DNA of 64,000 nt. It comes from a virus. The first letter of the stretch is position 1; the number at the start of each line of letters is the position of its first letter. Below, in pieces: positions 44,927-53,982 of this stretch. The stretch is taken from IMG/VR virus record IMGVR_UViG_3300028815_000061, positions 1-64,000 of that record. One strand, written 5' to 3'. The position numbers were made by a program, and so were the translations under genes. Below the pieces are notes generated by a model. That model worked only from the letters and a program-made list of their open reading frames with translations, was not told the DNA's origin and searched no databases.

Positions 44927-46332
44927 AGTGGCGTCTGGCTCACTGCTATATCTGAAAAGCGTACGTAGCGCGCCTTTCTCTTAGTATTGTTGTTTCTAAA
45001 CTCAATCGTGATGTACGGATAAGTCGGTGTGATATTGCCGTTTATGGCATTCCACGAATTCACTGCCCCACTATCGGTGACTACAACATCGGAGACGCCC
45101 GGCGACTTCAGCACCATTTGCGGGTTTGTGCCAGCGTAGCCAGACTCGCGTTTGACATCGCAAGACACAGTCACCTGACTGTTGGGTGCACAAGCAATAC
45201 GAATTGAATCGGCCGACGCATCAGGTAGCTCTATACTCGTACTACTACCTACGGGCGCATCAGATGTATTTCGACCAACTTGCCTGAACTGGACTGCGCC
45301 GATTGTTTTCTTGTACTGAGGCTGAACGTTAAAACCCCAGATATCCTCGCCTGGATCAGCGCCGACAGCCCCGCCATAAGCGCCTTGGAAGTATGACTCT
45401 GGTATACCAGCAATCCACGGATACCGAATCCCCTCGTACAAAATAGGCATAATCATATGAGCCGGAGCTACCCTTTGATTAGGACCAACGGTAACTGTGC
45501 CAGTCACATTGTTGTATGGGTAACTATAGTTGTTATCCGCGTACACAGTTGCGCTTCCACTCTGGTGGTTAAGTCCTTCGCCAGATGTGTGAGTCCATAG
45601 TATTAAGTTGTTATACACATAAATTGTTCCACCAGATGGTGTTGTGTCTAGGTGTAGCCAGGCCCCATTGTGAGCAAATATTGTATTGTTCCTAAAATAG
45701 CAATCTGCGATATCGTAGAAAATCACAGCTTCTTCATTGGCATATGGGAATAAATAGCAATTCTCGACAACAACCGTCACGCCAGTTGTCGAGTGACCCG
45801 TGGTACCAAATACTAGACAGCTTTTACTGCCGTTAACCAGGAAAGCGCACCTACGAAACGTAATGGTATTACTGACTTCAGATAGGTTGACGTTTCCCTC
45901 CGTCCCATTATCTCCATTCAGAAAGACACAGGCCTCTACCGTTAAGTTGCTGAAGATAGCATCCGTAGCCTGGTTGTAGATAAATGGATTGGTCGATTGG
46001 CCATGAAAAACAAACCCCTTGAATATGCGATAGTCCACCGTTGTGGCAGTCTGCGGGGTTAAGCCATAGGTACTATTAGACTTGTAAATAACCGGACCCC
46101 CTATTCCATCGGTTTTCTCGCCAGTAACATCACCAATCCACTGTATCTCACTACCAGAAGATCCACTCTTAGTTAAAACAAGGCCATTTTCCGTATACGT
46201 TCCTGGACCAAAGTACATGATGTCCCCAGCAGAGCCAATGCTTTCGGCCTCGCCAAGCGTCAGCTTTCTATTACCCCAGGTAAGACCATCGTTGACGTCA
46301 GCCCCACCAGGTCCAAAGTAATAAGTTGTCAT
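44923..46332 (-). CDS. Parallel beta-helix fibre protein, 469 aa
   Basis: Starts YYFGPGGADVNDGLTWGNRKLTLGEA and shows short hydrophobic strands with asparagine ladders (FRRCAFLV, VVENCYLFP, YFRNNTIFAH, YVYNNLILWT), typical of a right-handed beta-helix of pectate-lyase type. A beta-sandwich carbohydrate-binding-like module follows from about 350. Close paralogue of the next gene upstream; probable glycan-binding or -cutting appendage. Confidence 0.78.
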   Translation of the reverse strand: MTTYYFGPGGADVNDGLTWGNRKLTLGEAESIGSAGDIMYFGPGTYTENGLVLTKSGSSGSEIQWIGDVTGEKTDGIGGPVIYKSNSTYGLTPQTATTVDYRIFKGFVFHGQSTNPFIYNQATDAIFSNLTVEACVFLNGDNGTEGNVNLSEVSNTITFRRCAFLVNGSKSCLVFGTTGHSTTGVTVVVENCYLFPYANEEAVIFYDIADCYFRNNTIFAHNGAWLHLDTTPSGGTIYVYNNLILWTHTSGEGLNHQSGSATVYADNNYSYPYNNVTGTVTVGPNQRVAPAHMIMPILYEGIRYPWIAGIPESYFQGAYGGAVGADPGEDIWGFNVQPQYKKTIGAVQFRQVGRNTSDAPVGSSTSIELPDASADSIRIACAPNSQVTVSCDVKRESGYAGTNPQMVLKSPGVSDVVVTDSGAVNSWNAINGNITPTYPYITIEFRNNNTKRKARYVRFSDIAVSQTPL

Positions 46333-47744
46333 TACGCAACTCTCAAGTTATCGAATCGAACAGTAGAGTCATTGTTAGTACCATTCTCTAGTTCGATGAC
46401 AATGTATGGTGGAGTAGCAGACGGTGTAAGAGTGCGGCTCAGTACATTCCATTGATTCGCCGCATTTGTATCCACATCTAGTAATGTTGACTGACCAGGT
46501 TGCTTGATTCGCATTCTTGGATTGTTGCCAGCAAAAGCGCTCTCGCGCCATACGCTAATCGAGACCGTTATTTCCGTACCGTCGACGGGCCAGATAAATT
46601 GTTCTATGCCAGCACTAGCAAACTCAAGCGTGTATGTACCAAATGCAGGATTGGTTGTACCTTGTGCTGGCCATGACTCATCATTCGGTTGCCCAAAGCA
46701 ACCACGAACCATCTCGGTGTTATTGCCAACACGATCAATGCCAAATATATCTTGCGTGGGGAGATCCGTTGCGGAACAACTATGCACGCTTACATCAGTC
46801 AATCTGCTAGGAGAACCTGGATACCATGGGCCTATCCAGTGGCCGTCATCCCTGATCAGCGGAAATGCGGGATAGAACGCGCTCGTAGTGAATGAGCCAG
46901 TATAGTCACTGCCGCTTCCGCCATTTGCCGTACAGCTATCAATCGCAAACTCGCCAGCGGAACTGGAAAATGATATGCACCAATTAGTGGTATTCAGAAA
47001 AACGGAATTGACAATGTCTATATCAACCCACCCGGTCTGAGTGTCGAGTGATACAACCGCATTGTCTATATCAAGAAATGTGCAATTTTTTACCTTCCAT
47101 CCCCTGTGGCAATAATCGGTAAGAATAATCGCGCGACTGTTTGGGGAGTTGTGTCCAGGACCAACAAAGTAGCAATTTTCTATAAGTGCTGCAGTCGTTG
47201 GCCCGGTTGTGCCCCCGGCCCTTATAACGATCCCGTAGTCACACTGCCAAAAAATACACCTTCTAACGGTGAACGGTGAATTGTTTATCCTGTAAAAGTA
47301 AATTGCCCCTTTAGTGGGCGCGGAGTATGAGAATACGCAGTCCTCAACAATTGTGTTGTGACCCCAGTCCAGAAACATGATGTAGTCAGTGGTGCACATG
47401 TCCATGTGCAGGCCTCTAAATACCCTCCAATCACCGTCGCCATTGGCACCGTAGACACAGTTTAATCTAGTGGCCGTGATATCGTTGTCTGAACCAGTTA
47501 TCCTGACTGGTCCCCCTATCCCGTCAGTTTGAGCGCCAGTAACATCGCCGATCCACGTTATGGGATTGCCACTTGTCCCACCATTAAGCAATACTACTCG
47601 CTCGCGATATATGCCAGGCCCAATGATCAGGGTGTCATTTGCTGATAGTAAGTTCTCGCCTGCCTGAACTGTTAGCTTTCTCAATGCCCAGGTCGAACCA
47701 TCATTACTGTCACTTCCACCCTTACCTACGTAGTAAGTGGTCAT
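46332..47744 (-). CDS. Parallel beta-helix fibre protein, paralogue, 470 aa
   Basis: ATG at 47744 overlaps the upstream stop (ATGA); it begins TTYYVGKGGSDSNDGSTWALRKL, like its neighbour. Beta-helix rungs are visible (VEDCVFSYS, VRRCIFWQC, IENCYFVGP, VKNCTFLDI). A C-terminal beta-sandwich module (FGTYTLEFASAGIEQF) matches the neighbour's. Tandem paralogues suggest duplication and divergence of a host-range protein. Confidence 0.78.
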   Translation of the reverse strand: MTTYYVGKGGSDSNDGSTWALRKLTVQAGENLLSANDTLIIGPGIYRERVVLLNGGTSGNPITWIGDVTGAQTDGIGGPVRITGSDNDITATRLNCVYGANGDGDWRVFRGLHMDMCTTDYIMFLDWGHNTIVEDCVFSYSAPTKGAIYFYRINNSPFTVRRCIFWQCDYGIVIRAGGTTGPTTAALIENCYFVGPGHNSPNSRAIILTDYCHRGWKVKNCTFLDIDNAVVSLDTQTGWVDIDIVNSVFLNTTNWCISFSSSAGEFAIDSCTANGGSGSDYTGSFTTSAFYPAFPLIRDDGHWIGPWYPGSPSRLTDVSVHSCSATDLPTQDIFGIDRVGNNTEMVRGCFGQPNDESWPAQGTTNPAFGTYTLEFASAGIEQFIWPVDGTEITVSISVWRESAFAGNNPRMRIKQPGQSTLLDVDTNAANQWNVLSRTLTPSATPPYIVIELENGTNNDSTVRFDNLRVA

Positions 47745-48190
47745 GTCAGTAAGAAGATCCCGGCCGTGGCCCACTCAATAGCGTAGTTGCCCCCAGTTGT
47801 AGCAGTCGAGCCAATCTCCCAGTAGGCCATGAGCGGATCGGCCGGACTGCTCGGGGTGTTATCGTACATGATACAGTGACTAGGCGTAGCTGGAGACAAT
47901 GTTCCCAATGCAGCCCAGACGACATCCTCTGCATCGAACACTCCACGATCATTCGTATTGTCCTGTACGGTCGACTTTCCTGTTAATGATTGCCCACCGG
48001 CCGTGTAGCCACTGCCAGTGCTATACTCACTAGCAGATACGTGTGAGTACAAAGTGTGGGTATCAATATTGGGTGTATAACTGCTTACAAGAATTAACTT
48101 TACGTCGTTACCACCGCTATCAATATCGTGAACCCCATCCATGAGGTTCTTTTTGAAGCAGTTGTATGCAACGCCATCACCTTCGGCCAT
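47741..48190 (-). CDS. Conserved phage virion-type protein, 149 aa
   Basis: Strong AAGGAG site. The sequence has a pattern I have often seen in phage structural proteins: YNCFKKNLMDGVHDID, YTAGGQSLTG, DNTNDRGVFDAEDVVWAALG, YWEIGSTATTGGNYAIEWATAGI. Likely a small decoration or fibre-base protein; exact role unknown. Confidence 0.72.
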   Translation of the reverse strand: MAEGDGVAYNCFKKNLMDGVHDIDSGGNDVKLILVSSYTPNIDTHTLYSHVSASEYSTGSGYTAGGQSLTGKSTVQDNTNDRGVFDAEDVVWAALGTLSPATPSHCIMYDNTPSSPADPLMAYWEIGSTATTGGNYAIEWATAGIFLLT

Positions 48191-48193
48191 AGC

Positions 48194-48529
48194 CTACTCC
48201 TTTCCTGGTGCCCTAGAAAAGATCCGAATTGGCTTCATCTTCACCACAACATCCTTATCGGTCGGAACTATTGCGGGCGGTCGCCATGCAGCCACTTCGT
48301 CCAAGCCCATGTTTCGCCTGGCTACCTCTTCTTCCACATACCTTTTGCCTTCAGACCAGTGCGCTCGCCTTTCGTCAACACGCTCCTGGGGATAATTACC
48401 CTCTTTTTCTATCTGGTCTATTTGGGCCAGGCTAAACCTAATGTAAAAGTACTTTGAACATAATTGCTGTTCCGTGAGTTCTTCTAGCTCTTTTCTAAAG
48501 GCCTCGAAACTAAAATGTCTATTACTCAT
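48194..48529 (-). CDS. Hypothetical protein, 111 aa
   Basis: ATGA overlap with the gene before. Helical and charged (SFEAFRKELEELTEQQLCSKY), ending in a basic strand (VVVKMKPIRIFSRAPGKE). No recognised family. Confidence 0.72.
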   Translation of the reverse strand: MSNRHFSFEAFRKELEELTEQQLCSKYFYIRFSLAQIDQIEKEGNYPQERVDERRAHWSEGKRYVEEEVARRNMGLDEVAAWRPPAIVPTDKDVVVKMKPIRIFSRAPGKE

Positions 48530-48876
48530 CTACTCATCACCTTTTGAAAAAACGAGATGGTCGCGGCTAATGCGAATGGCATGGCCAAGATAATCAATAC
48601 GTCCCTGTACTCCATTGGAACAGCAAACCAAATAATGGTCGCTGCCAAGCCATACCAGATTGACATGCAGTAAGGGCAGTTGTGCATCGAGGCAAGTTCC
48701 CGCTTCCAGACCGGCTTGGCCACAACAGCACGTCGACTGCGCTCATCGTACCTGATACCAATTGCGTACCTGAGCTTGTGAAGTAGATCGAATGGACCTG
48801 CCCACTTATCGTCGTAGATATAATTGACAATGCGCCATGTTGCCAGGCCAATCACGACAAAATCAAAGAAATCCAT
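48526..48876 (-). CDS. DUF1360-like membrane protein, 116 aa
   Basis: ATG at 48876 chosen over TTG at 48891 because GGAG lies five bases before it. The pattern DFVVIGLATWRIVNYIYDDKWAGPFDLLHKLR plus NCPYCMSIWYGLAATIIW is that of DUF1360 proteins found widely in phages. Two membrane segments. It lies immediately behind an attenuator-type terminator. Function of the family is unknown. Confidence 0.82.
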   Translation of the reverse strand: MDFFDFVVIGLATWRIVNYIYDDKWAGPFDLLHKLRYAIGIRYDERSRRAVVAKPVWKRELASMHNCPYCMSIWYGLAATIIWFAVPMEYRDVLIILAMPFALAATISFFQKVMSR

Positions 48877-48889
48877 AACGTCTCCAAAC

Positions 48890-48917
48890 AAAAAGGGCCT
48901 AGAAAAATCTAGGCCCT
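48890..48917 (-). terminator. Attenuator-type terminator (module A)
   Basis: On the minus strand: AGGGCCTAG, loop ATTTTT, CTAGGCCCT, then TTTTG. Nine-base-pair perfect stem. It lies only about 20 bases downstream of its own promoter's start and 14 bases before the DUF1360-like gene. Confidence 0.88.
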
Positions 48918-48926
48918 GTCAGAGCG

Positions 48927-48940
48927 ATGCGTGCACGCAT
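48927..48940 (-). promoter_or_regulatory. Perfect 14-bp palindrome at promoter A start site
   Basis: ATGCGTGCACGCAT is fully self-complementary and covers the predicted start of transcription of promoter A, a good position for a repressor. Confidence 0.6.
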
Positions 48941-48968
48941 TATAGCATGGCTAAATGCGCGGATTCAA
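48939..48968 (-). promoter_or_regulatory. Extended -10 promoter (module A)
   Basis: Minus strand TTGAAT, 18-base spacer ending in TGC, then consensus TATAAT. The TGn directly before the -10 makes it an extended -10. Predicted start about 48932, so the transcript meets the terminator after roughly 15-40 bases. Confidence 0.75.
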
Positions 48969-48972
48969 AAAA

Positions 48973-49590
48973 TCACAAATCGTATTTGCTCTTCATGCTA
49001 TACAAGCTACGAACAGTAGCCGGACCAACGCCGCTAATACGCAGCAAGTCAGCCTGACTCGTGTTGTCGAGATCGGATAATTTATTTATCCCGTTGTCCT
49101 TTAGTAGCTTGATATGCCCGGCATTTACCTTGGTCTTTGACCAATCCAATTCCTCAATCGGCCACTCCATTTTATTATCCGGCATTTTCTTGAGCACATG
49201 TACGACACTTTCGCCGTGCTTGACTTCATCTCGATCAATTGCCTCTGGCGGAGGAGGTGGTGGGGGTGCCGGTACCGCGCCAGGTGGCTTGCCTTGTCTT
49301 TCCTCTATGATCCTGGCAACACGTTGCTGCCTATCAGCGCGATCGCTACGCATCGCGACAACTCGTTTCGGCTGCACTATCGGGTTGACTGGTCGAAAGA
49401 GATCGGGCCTTACTCGCATATCGGCCTCGTACACCTCGAATCTGTCACCACCCTTTCTGTAGCCGTAAGATTGCTTTGTCGCAGAACCGGTAACCATATG
49501 CTTGCCAGCGTTACGGGTGTTGTAAATGATTAAAACCTTTTTGCCTGTTGCTTGCTCCACTGTGTACTCCTGTTGACAATTACATGGCAT
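48973..49590 (-). CDS. Protein with proline linker and C-terminal helix-hairpin-helix, 205 aa
   Basis: ATG at 49590 with AAGAGG upstream. An N-terminal beta domain (KKVLIIYNTRNAGKHMV, SYGYRKGGDRFEVYEADMRVRPD), a proline run (PAPPPPPPP) and a C-terminal HhH domain (NGINKLSDLDNTSQADLLRISGVGPATV) similar to the protein at 37652. The first domain resembles small barrel proteins from head-tail junctions. Overlaps the glycosyltransferase end by 11 bases. Confidence 0.7.
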   Translation of the reverse strand: MPCNCQQEYTVEQATGKKVLIIYNTRNAGKHMVTGSATKQSYGYRKGGDRFEVYEADMRVRPDLFRPVNPIVQPKRVVAMRSDRADRQQRVARIIEERQGKPPGAVPAPPPPPPPEAIDRDEVKHGESVVHVLKKMPDNKMEWPIEELDWSKTKVNAGHIKLLKDNGINKLSDLDNTSQADLLRISGVGPATVRSLYSMKSKYDL

Positions 49591-52129
49591 AGGATATAGC
49601 CTCTTGCTCGGGTTGATGCACAGCATCGTACTCGTTTTGAAGATAGGCCATTAACTCTGCCTCATGTCCTACGCTTTTATCTCTCCTGGCCCCGTCAGTA
49701 AAGCTATATACCCATAATGGCATATCAACCCTGTGAAACGGGTATCCCTGCCATGCCAGGCGATACAGGTATAAGCAATCCTCCCATGTCTTTATCTCCT
49801 CATCAAATCCGCCAATAGCCTCATGCCACATCTTCGGTAGCAGGATATTAACTCCTGACCACACATATGGCCGATCCCCATCTGGTCTGAGCATGGCACG
49901 TTCCCGGTCGAATGGACGGAAACTATAATCCACGATAACGTGATCGCCTTCTTCCTTGACAACGTGTCCTTGCAGACGAGGTAGCATATTCTTACTCATC
50001 TTTGAGTAGTACTTGCTGTACACGATTGACTTTGTTTGCTTGCTTATTTCTGGATTCACGTAGGTTAAGAACTCTGGTCCATAACAGTCGTCTGCATCAA
50101 GGAATGTGACAAAATCGGCGCTGGCCATGCGCACACCAATGTTTCTTGCGTGGCCCGGTCCACCAGGCACTAGCTCGCCAGTCCAGTAGCTATGTGCGTA
50201 TGCTTCAGCGTACCGCACAAATGGAAAGGCGTTTTGGTAATAGTCCATGATATCGTAATCAAAGTTGTAATCCCAAACAACAATCGCCTCCCAATTCCTG
50301 TACTCCTGTGCTTCAATGCTATGCAAGGCAGTTGCAAGGACAATCTCGTGACCCTTGCCGACTGGGATAATGATAGAGACCTTTGGTTCGTACGAGCGTA
50401 CTGGATGCGACAGGTTCTTCGGTGTAGCAACAGCAGCAAACGGGAATCTGTAATCCCGCGTATATGGTTGCCACGCTCGCCAATTAACTTCGGTGAAATC
50501 GCTTGCACCAGATACATGGCCTAATCCATGAGTATGTACCCACAAGTTATTTGGCGTTGGCTTCACCATCTGTGGTTTCCATCCATGCGCCAGCAATCTC
50601 AGATACAGGTTTGCATCTTCAGTGCCAGCACCTCTCGGAGCGTAGCGAGCCATATACCCACCCGCCTCTATCAAGGCCTTGCGCCTGAACATCACGCACG
50701 CGGGAAACTGGTTGGCCAAACCCTCGATAAATTGCTTGTTAACATCCATTGTTGGCCATGGCTTATGGGCTCGTAAACCCATTTCTTTTGCCAGACCAGG
50801 TGGTGCAAGATGCTCGCCGCCCTTCTGGTAATCAATAACCTCGCTGCCAGAATAAGAAAAGCCAATCGTCTTATCACCCACGAGTGGTTTAAGGCAATCC
50901 TTCACAAAGTCAGGCTTGATCTGGTCGTCTCCATCAAGAACAACGACAAAGTTGCAATCCGTACGGTATATTCCGGCATTCCTGGCAAGAGCAACGTTTT
51001 GTAGGTCAACCCGCAAATATTCAATGCTCGATATTGTCTTGGTGTACTTCTCGACAACGTCTTTCGTATTGTCGGTTGAGGAGTCATCAACAACGATAAT
51101 GTGGTCGGGCATCCTTGTTTGAGCTAGTACACTGTCGATAGCCTTTCCCACTACGTCGCCATAATTATGCGATGTTATAACCACGGCCACCGTGTCCAAT
51201 TTGCCAGCCTGGTACAATTTATCCTTGTAGACCACTTCATCGTACACGTTATGAATGATCGTGGCCAGCATGCTGATGCTGTATTTCCAGTCAAGTTCCT
51301 TCTTGGCCACCCACCTGGCGTTTTGCCCAAGGATGCTGCCATGCTTCAGGCAATACTTTATACCCTGTATCGCATCGTTTAGGTTGTGATCTCTGTAGAT
51401 ATAACCCGTTCGCCCGTGTTCCACGAAATCCTTAACCGCTCCAGCACTCGTGCTACATACAGGAACACCAGAGGCCAGGGCCTCAGCCGCAGCTATGCCC
51501 CAGGTCTCGCGATCGGGCATAAAGATCACACCCGCTTCCTGGATATGGCGCTTCATCTCTTCAAATGGAACCGTGCCTCCATACGTAACGACGTTTGGCG
51601 GCGAATCCCTAGTCGCAAATGTAGTATAAAACGTCGTGTGTGGCATGGCCCTGGCAACATCGTTAATCTGTCCAGGATCTAGGCCATCAGATGTACGATT
51701 CTTTGTGTATAGCACATAATCGCCACGCCTGTAATTGTGCTCCCACTCATTTGGGTTTATGCCATGCCCGACCACGTGCACATGCTTGTGTAAGTCGCGA
51801 CGGTAAACATCGGCAACCCATCGCGACGGCGCGATTATAGTGTGAGCATTCACTGCAGCTTTAGCAAGATTCGCATTAACCCCATAAGCGTACTTGCCAA
51901 GTTTAATTTCCTCTGTCCACAGCAAGCCATGTGTGACATGTATATCTGCATCCAAGTTGGACACTATATGCCCTATCGAAAGATCGGCCGGTTCACCTGG
52001 AGCGACTAGGTCAATCCCATATTTTGGCAAATGTTTAGACCAATTGATGACTACCTGAGCAATGCCAGAGTGCTCCTTCCCTCGCATATCATCAGCGTGT
52101 GGTGTCATTGATACTTTGACTCGACTCAT
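49580..52129 (-). CDS. Three-domain glycosyltransferase (GT4 + GT2 + GT2), 849 aa
   Basis: Residues about 1-300 are GT4-like (GHGINPNEW; the EX7E-type DRETWGIAAAEALASGVPV). About 312-545 are a GT2 domain (VAVVITSHNYGD, VVDDSSTDNT, VVLDGDDQIKPDF). About 600-830 are a second GT2 domain (VSIIIPVGKGHE, FLDADDCYGPEF, ETWED-like EEIKTWEDCLYL). Fused enzymes of this kind build glycans with several different linkages. Probable role: virion or cell-surface glycan synthesis. GGAG precedes the ATG. Confidence 0.88.
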   Translation of the reverse strand: MSRVKVSMTPHADDMRGKEHSGIAQVVINWSKHLPKYGIDLVAPGEPADLSIGHIVSNLDADIHVTHGLLWTEEIKLGKYAYGVNANLAKAAVNAHTIIAPSRWVADVYRRDLHKHVHVVGHGINPNEWEHNYRRGDYVLYTKNRTSDGLDPGQINDVARAMPHTTFYTTFATRDSPPNVVTYGGTVPFEEMKRHIQEAGVIFMPDRETWGIAAAEALASGVPVCSTSAGAVKDFVEHGRTGYIYRDHNLNDAIQGIKYCLKHGSILGQNARWVAKKELDWKYSISMLATIIHNVYDEVVYKDKLYQAGKLDTVAVVITSHNYGDVVGKAIDSVLAQTRMPDHIIVVDDSSTDNTKDVVEKYTKTISSIEYLRVDLQNVALARNAGIYRTDCNFVVVLDGDDQIKPDFVKDCLKPLVGDKTIGFSYSGSEVIDYQKGGEHLAPPGLAKEMGLRAHKPWPTMDVNKQFIEGLANQFPACVMFRRKALIEAGGYMARYAPRGAGTEDANLYLRLLAHGWKPQMVKPTPNNLWVHTHGLGHVSGASDFTEVNWRAWQPYTRDYRFPFAAVATPKNLSHPVRSYEPKVSIIIPVGKGHEIVLATALHSIEAQEYRNWEAIVVWDYNFDYDIMDYYQNAFPFVRYAEAYAHSYWTGELVPGGPGHARNIGVRMASADFVTFLDADDCYGPEFLTYVNPEISKQTKSIVYSKYYSKMSKNMLPRLQGHVVKEEGDHVIVDYSFRPFDRERAMLRPDGDRPYVWSGVNILLPKMWHEAIGGFDEEIKTWEDCLYLYRLAWQGYPFHRVDMPLWVYSFTDGARRDKSVGHEAELMAYLQNEYDAVHQPEQEAISYAM

Positions 52130-52275
52130 TTATTTCTCCAACGTTTATTACGTTTTGCTGGTTTCCACCTGGGAGGCCATCTACCCTCCTCCTTGGCCTT
52201 CATAATGCGCCATGCCCACCAAGCGTCCAGTTCCAACATTTCATTCTTGGTAAATCTAGGTCGACCAAATGACAC
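52126..52275 (-). CDS. Very small Trp-rich basic protein, 49 aa
   Basis: GTG start with AGAGGTGG six bases upstream, stop overlapping the glycosyltransferase ATG (ATGA). Starts VSFGRPRFTKNEMLELDAWW; carries six Trp and many Lys/Arg in the rest. Coding is supported by the tight coupling on both sides. Could be a DNA- or membrane-binding peptide. Function unknown. Confidence 0.7.
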   Translation of the reverse strand: MSFGRPRFTKNEMLELDAWWAWRIMKAKEEGRWPPRWKPAKRNKRWRNK

Positions 52276-52277
52276 GA

Positions 52278-52445
52278 TTAACCACCTCTTACCTTGGCCA
52301 GCCTGCTATAAAAGTCCTGGTCAAGGTCCTGTATCTTGTCAGCTAATTTCTTCTCAGTCCACTTCTCGCCAGCGCACTTCTCGTAGATGTCGCTTTTCTT
52401 TTGAGCGTACCAGTCGTAGATGTCGTCTAATTGCTGGCTTTTCAT
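52278..52445 (-). CDS. Small helical protein, 55 aa
   Basis: ATG overlaps the upstream stop (ATGA). Helical and charged throughout (SQQLDDIYDWYAQKKSDIYE). It lies two bases from the 49-residue gene. Function unknown. Confidence 0.68.
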   Translation of the reverse strand: MKSQQLDDIYDWYAQKKSDIYEKCAGEKWTEKKLADKIQDLDQDFYSRLAKVRGG

Positions 52446-53005
52446 ATAGCACCTAGTAGTTTGAGTGCGCACAAAACAATTGCCGGACCAACTATCATCA
52501 ACCAGATAATTCGCCTTCTTTGCTTCGGCATGACCACGACCTTCCCAGCGTTGTCGATTGCACTATCGACAAAGTCAAGATATGCCTCAAATATAGGCAT
52601 GAACGGATCCCCGATCTGATAGGCGTAACTGATATTAGGCTCAGGTCGATCTGGCACCTTGCTTTCTGGGTACATGTAAGACGTGTTCAATCTATCAATT
52701 GCTTTTTCTTGGCCATATAATCTCAGCCTTTGTCTAAGTGCGTCCCGGCTCCTGGCCTGCAGCCTGTTATGCTCCTGAACAAGCATCGCGGCCTCGCTTG
52801 GATCTATGCTTCCATCACGCAGGCACGCCTGAACAAGCCTATCGAATCTCTCGGAAGCGCTTTTCGCTAGGTCTACAAATCTCCTGTCTCGCTCATCCAG
52901 AGAGTCCACAAGGTAACGACTCAGCGAAGGTATTGGCTTCTCCTCCTCAAGAACAACCTCGGAAACATCAACACGACGCCTACTATTCTTCTTCATCAAC
53001 CTCAT
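52442..53005 (-). CDS. C-tail-anchored helical protein, 187 aa
   Basis: A long soluble helical part (SLDERDRRFVDLAKSASERF, DALRQRLRLYGQEKAIDRL) ends in a single C-terminal membrane segment (IIWLMIVGPAIVLCALKLLG). Start is uncertain: ATG at 53005 or the ATG three codons later. Its membrane tail fits the cluster of membrane proteins here. Confidence 0.7.
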   Translation of the reverse strand: MRLMKKNSRRRVDVSEVVLEEEKPIPSLSRYLVDSLDERDRRFVDLAKSASERFDRLVQACLRDGSIDPSEAAMLVQEHNRLQARSRDALRQRLRLYGQEKAIDRLNTSYMYPESKVPDRPEPNISYAYQIGDPFMPIFEAYLDFVDSAIDNAGKVVVMPKQRRRIIWLMIVGPAIVLCALKLLGAI

Positions 53006-53423
53006 TACCTGAGTCGAATATTGAGGCCCCAGATATCCTCGCCTGGATCATCGCCGAACTGGTCATAATGTCCCTTAACTCATCCTCGGTATACTTGCTC
53101 ATATCAACATCTTCCTTGAGCAAGAAGATGCGATCCTTGTGAATATAGCCAACACTCGCCATTGCTTCCTCGTCAAGAACCTTGAGATCACCCCAGTTCT
53201 CGACACCAACAACAATGGTTCTGACATTAAACCTGGCAAGGATTTGGTGAGCAGCCGTATTTATGAACCTACTAAACTCCTCTTCGGGCATGTTCTTTGG
53301 TTTCCTGTATGCCACAAGTGCCCTGTCAGGCAATGACAGCGTGCGACTTTTAACCTTTGGAAACCTGCCCTCTGGTGTTTTTGGTACCGGTTGAATACCA
53401 AGTGACGGCCTAGGATCGCCCAT
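52983..53423 (-). CDS. Hypothetical protein, 146 aa
   Basis: GGAGGA eight bases upstream of the ATG. N-terminal Pro-rich stretch, then a mixed alpha/beta domain (ARFNVRTIVVGVENWGDLKVL). Acidic C-terminus (FDSGNEVDEEE). No family recognised. Overlaps the next upstream gene by 14 bases. Confidence 0.72.
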   Translation of the reverse strand: MGDPRPSLGIQPVPKTPEGRFPKVKSRTLSLPDRALVAYRKPKNMPEEEFSRFINTAAHQILARFNVRTIVVGVENWGDLKVLDEEAMASVGYIHKDRIFLLKEDVDMSKYTEDELRDIMTSSAMIQARISGASIFDSGNEVDEEE

Positions 53424-53982
53424 GCGTCATCCTCCGGTTGCCACTCGTGCGTTGAATCTGGTTACGCTGTATGCCAAGCTGACTGATAACATGTGGCCAG
53501 ATAGCCAGAAGAACGCCAACAGTAGCACTTAGAAATAGCTCTGAACCAATCGTAATAAATGTGAGCGTGTAAGCTGCGCCGATCGCGATTGCTGGCGTAA
53601 ACAAATGTGGCCCACTTCCATCCAACGGAAACATCTGTCGACCAGAGCGGTCCTGAACATCGCTTACAAAGTCGATTGTGAAGAACAAGGCAACGATTGC
53701 TAGTGCCCAGTAGTTTTTCTTTGTATCCATCATGAACAGGTACATGAAAAACACTTGGGCGACTTGCGGTATAAAGCCAATCACCCAGTAGGTAATGGGC
53801 CAGTTCCCGAACTCGACGCCAAATGCAATTTCTAGGGCCTCGAATCCATCACGAGACGACTTAGCATCCTCCATGAATAGGATTATGCCAGACAAGAAAA
53901 GAAATAGGGCAAGTCCAAACACATACATAATGTACGGGCTGTCTTGCCACTTTACCCTAATTTGCTCGAATACGTTCGTCAT
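53410..53982 (-). CDS. Polytopic membrane protein, 190 aa
   Basis: ATG behind GGAGTG. About four membrane segments (YIMYVFGLALFLFLSGIILF, ITYWVIGFIPQVAQVFFMYLF, YWALAIVALFFTIDFVS, AIAIGAAYTLTFITIGSELFL). It may anchor or transport something for the neighbouring glycan genes, but no transporter family is recognised. Confidence 0.75.
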   Translation of the reverse strand: MTNVFEQIRVKWQDSPYIMYVFGLALFLFLSGIILFMEDAKSSRDGFEALEIAFGVEFGNWPITYWVIGFIPQVAQVFFMYLFMMDTKKNYWALAIVALFFTIDFVSDVQDRSGRQMFPLDGSGPHLFTPAIAIGAAYTLTFITIGSELFLSATVGVLLAIWPHVISQLGIQRNQIQRTSGNRRMTHGRS

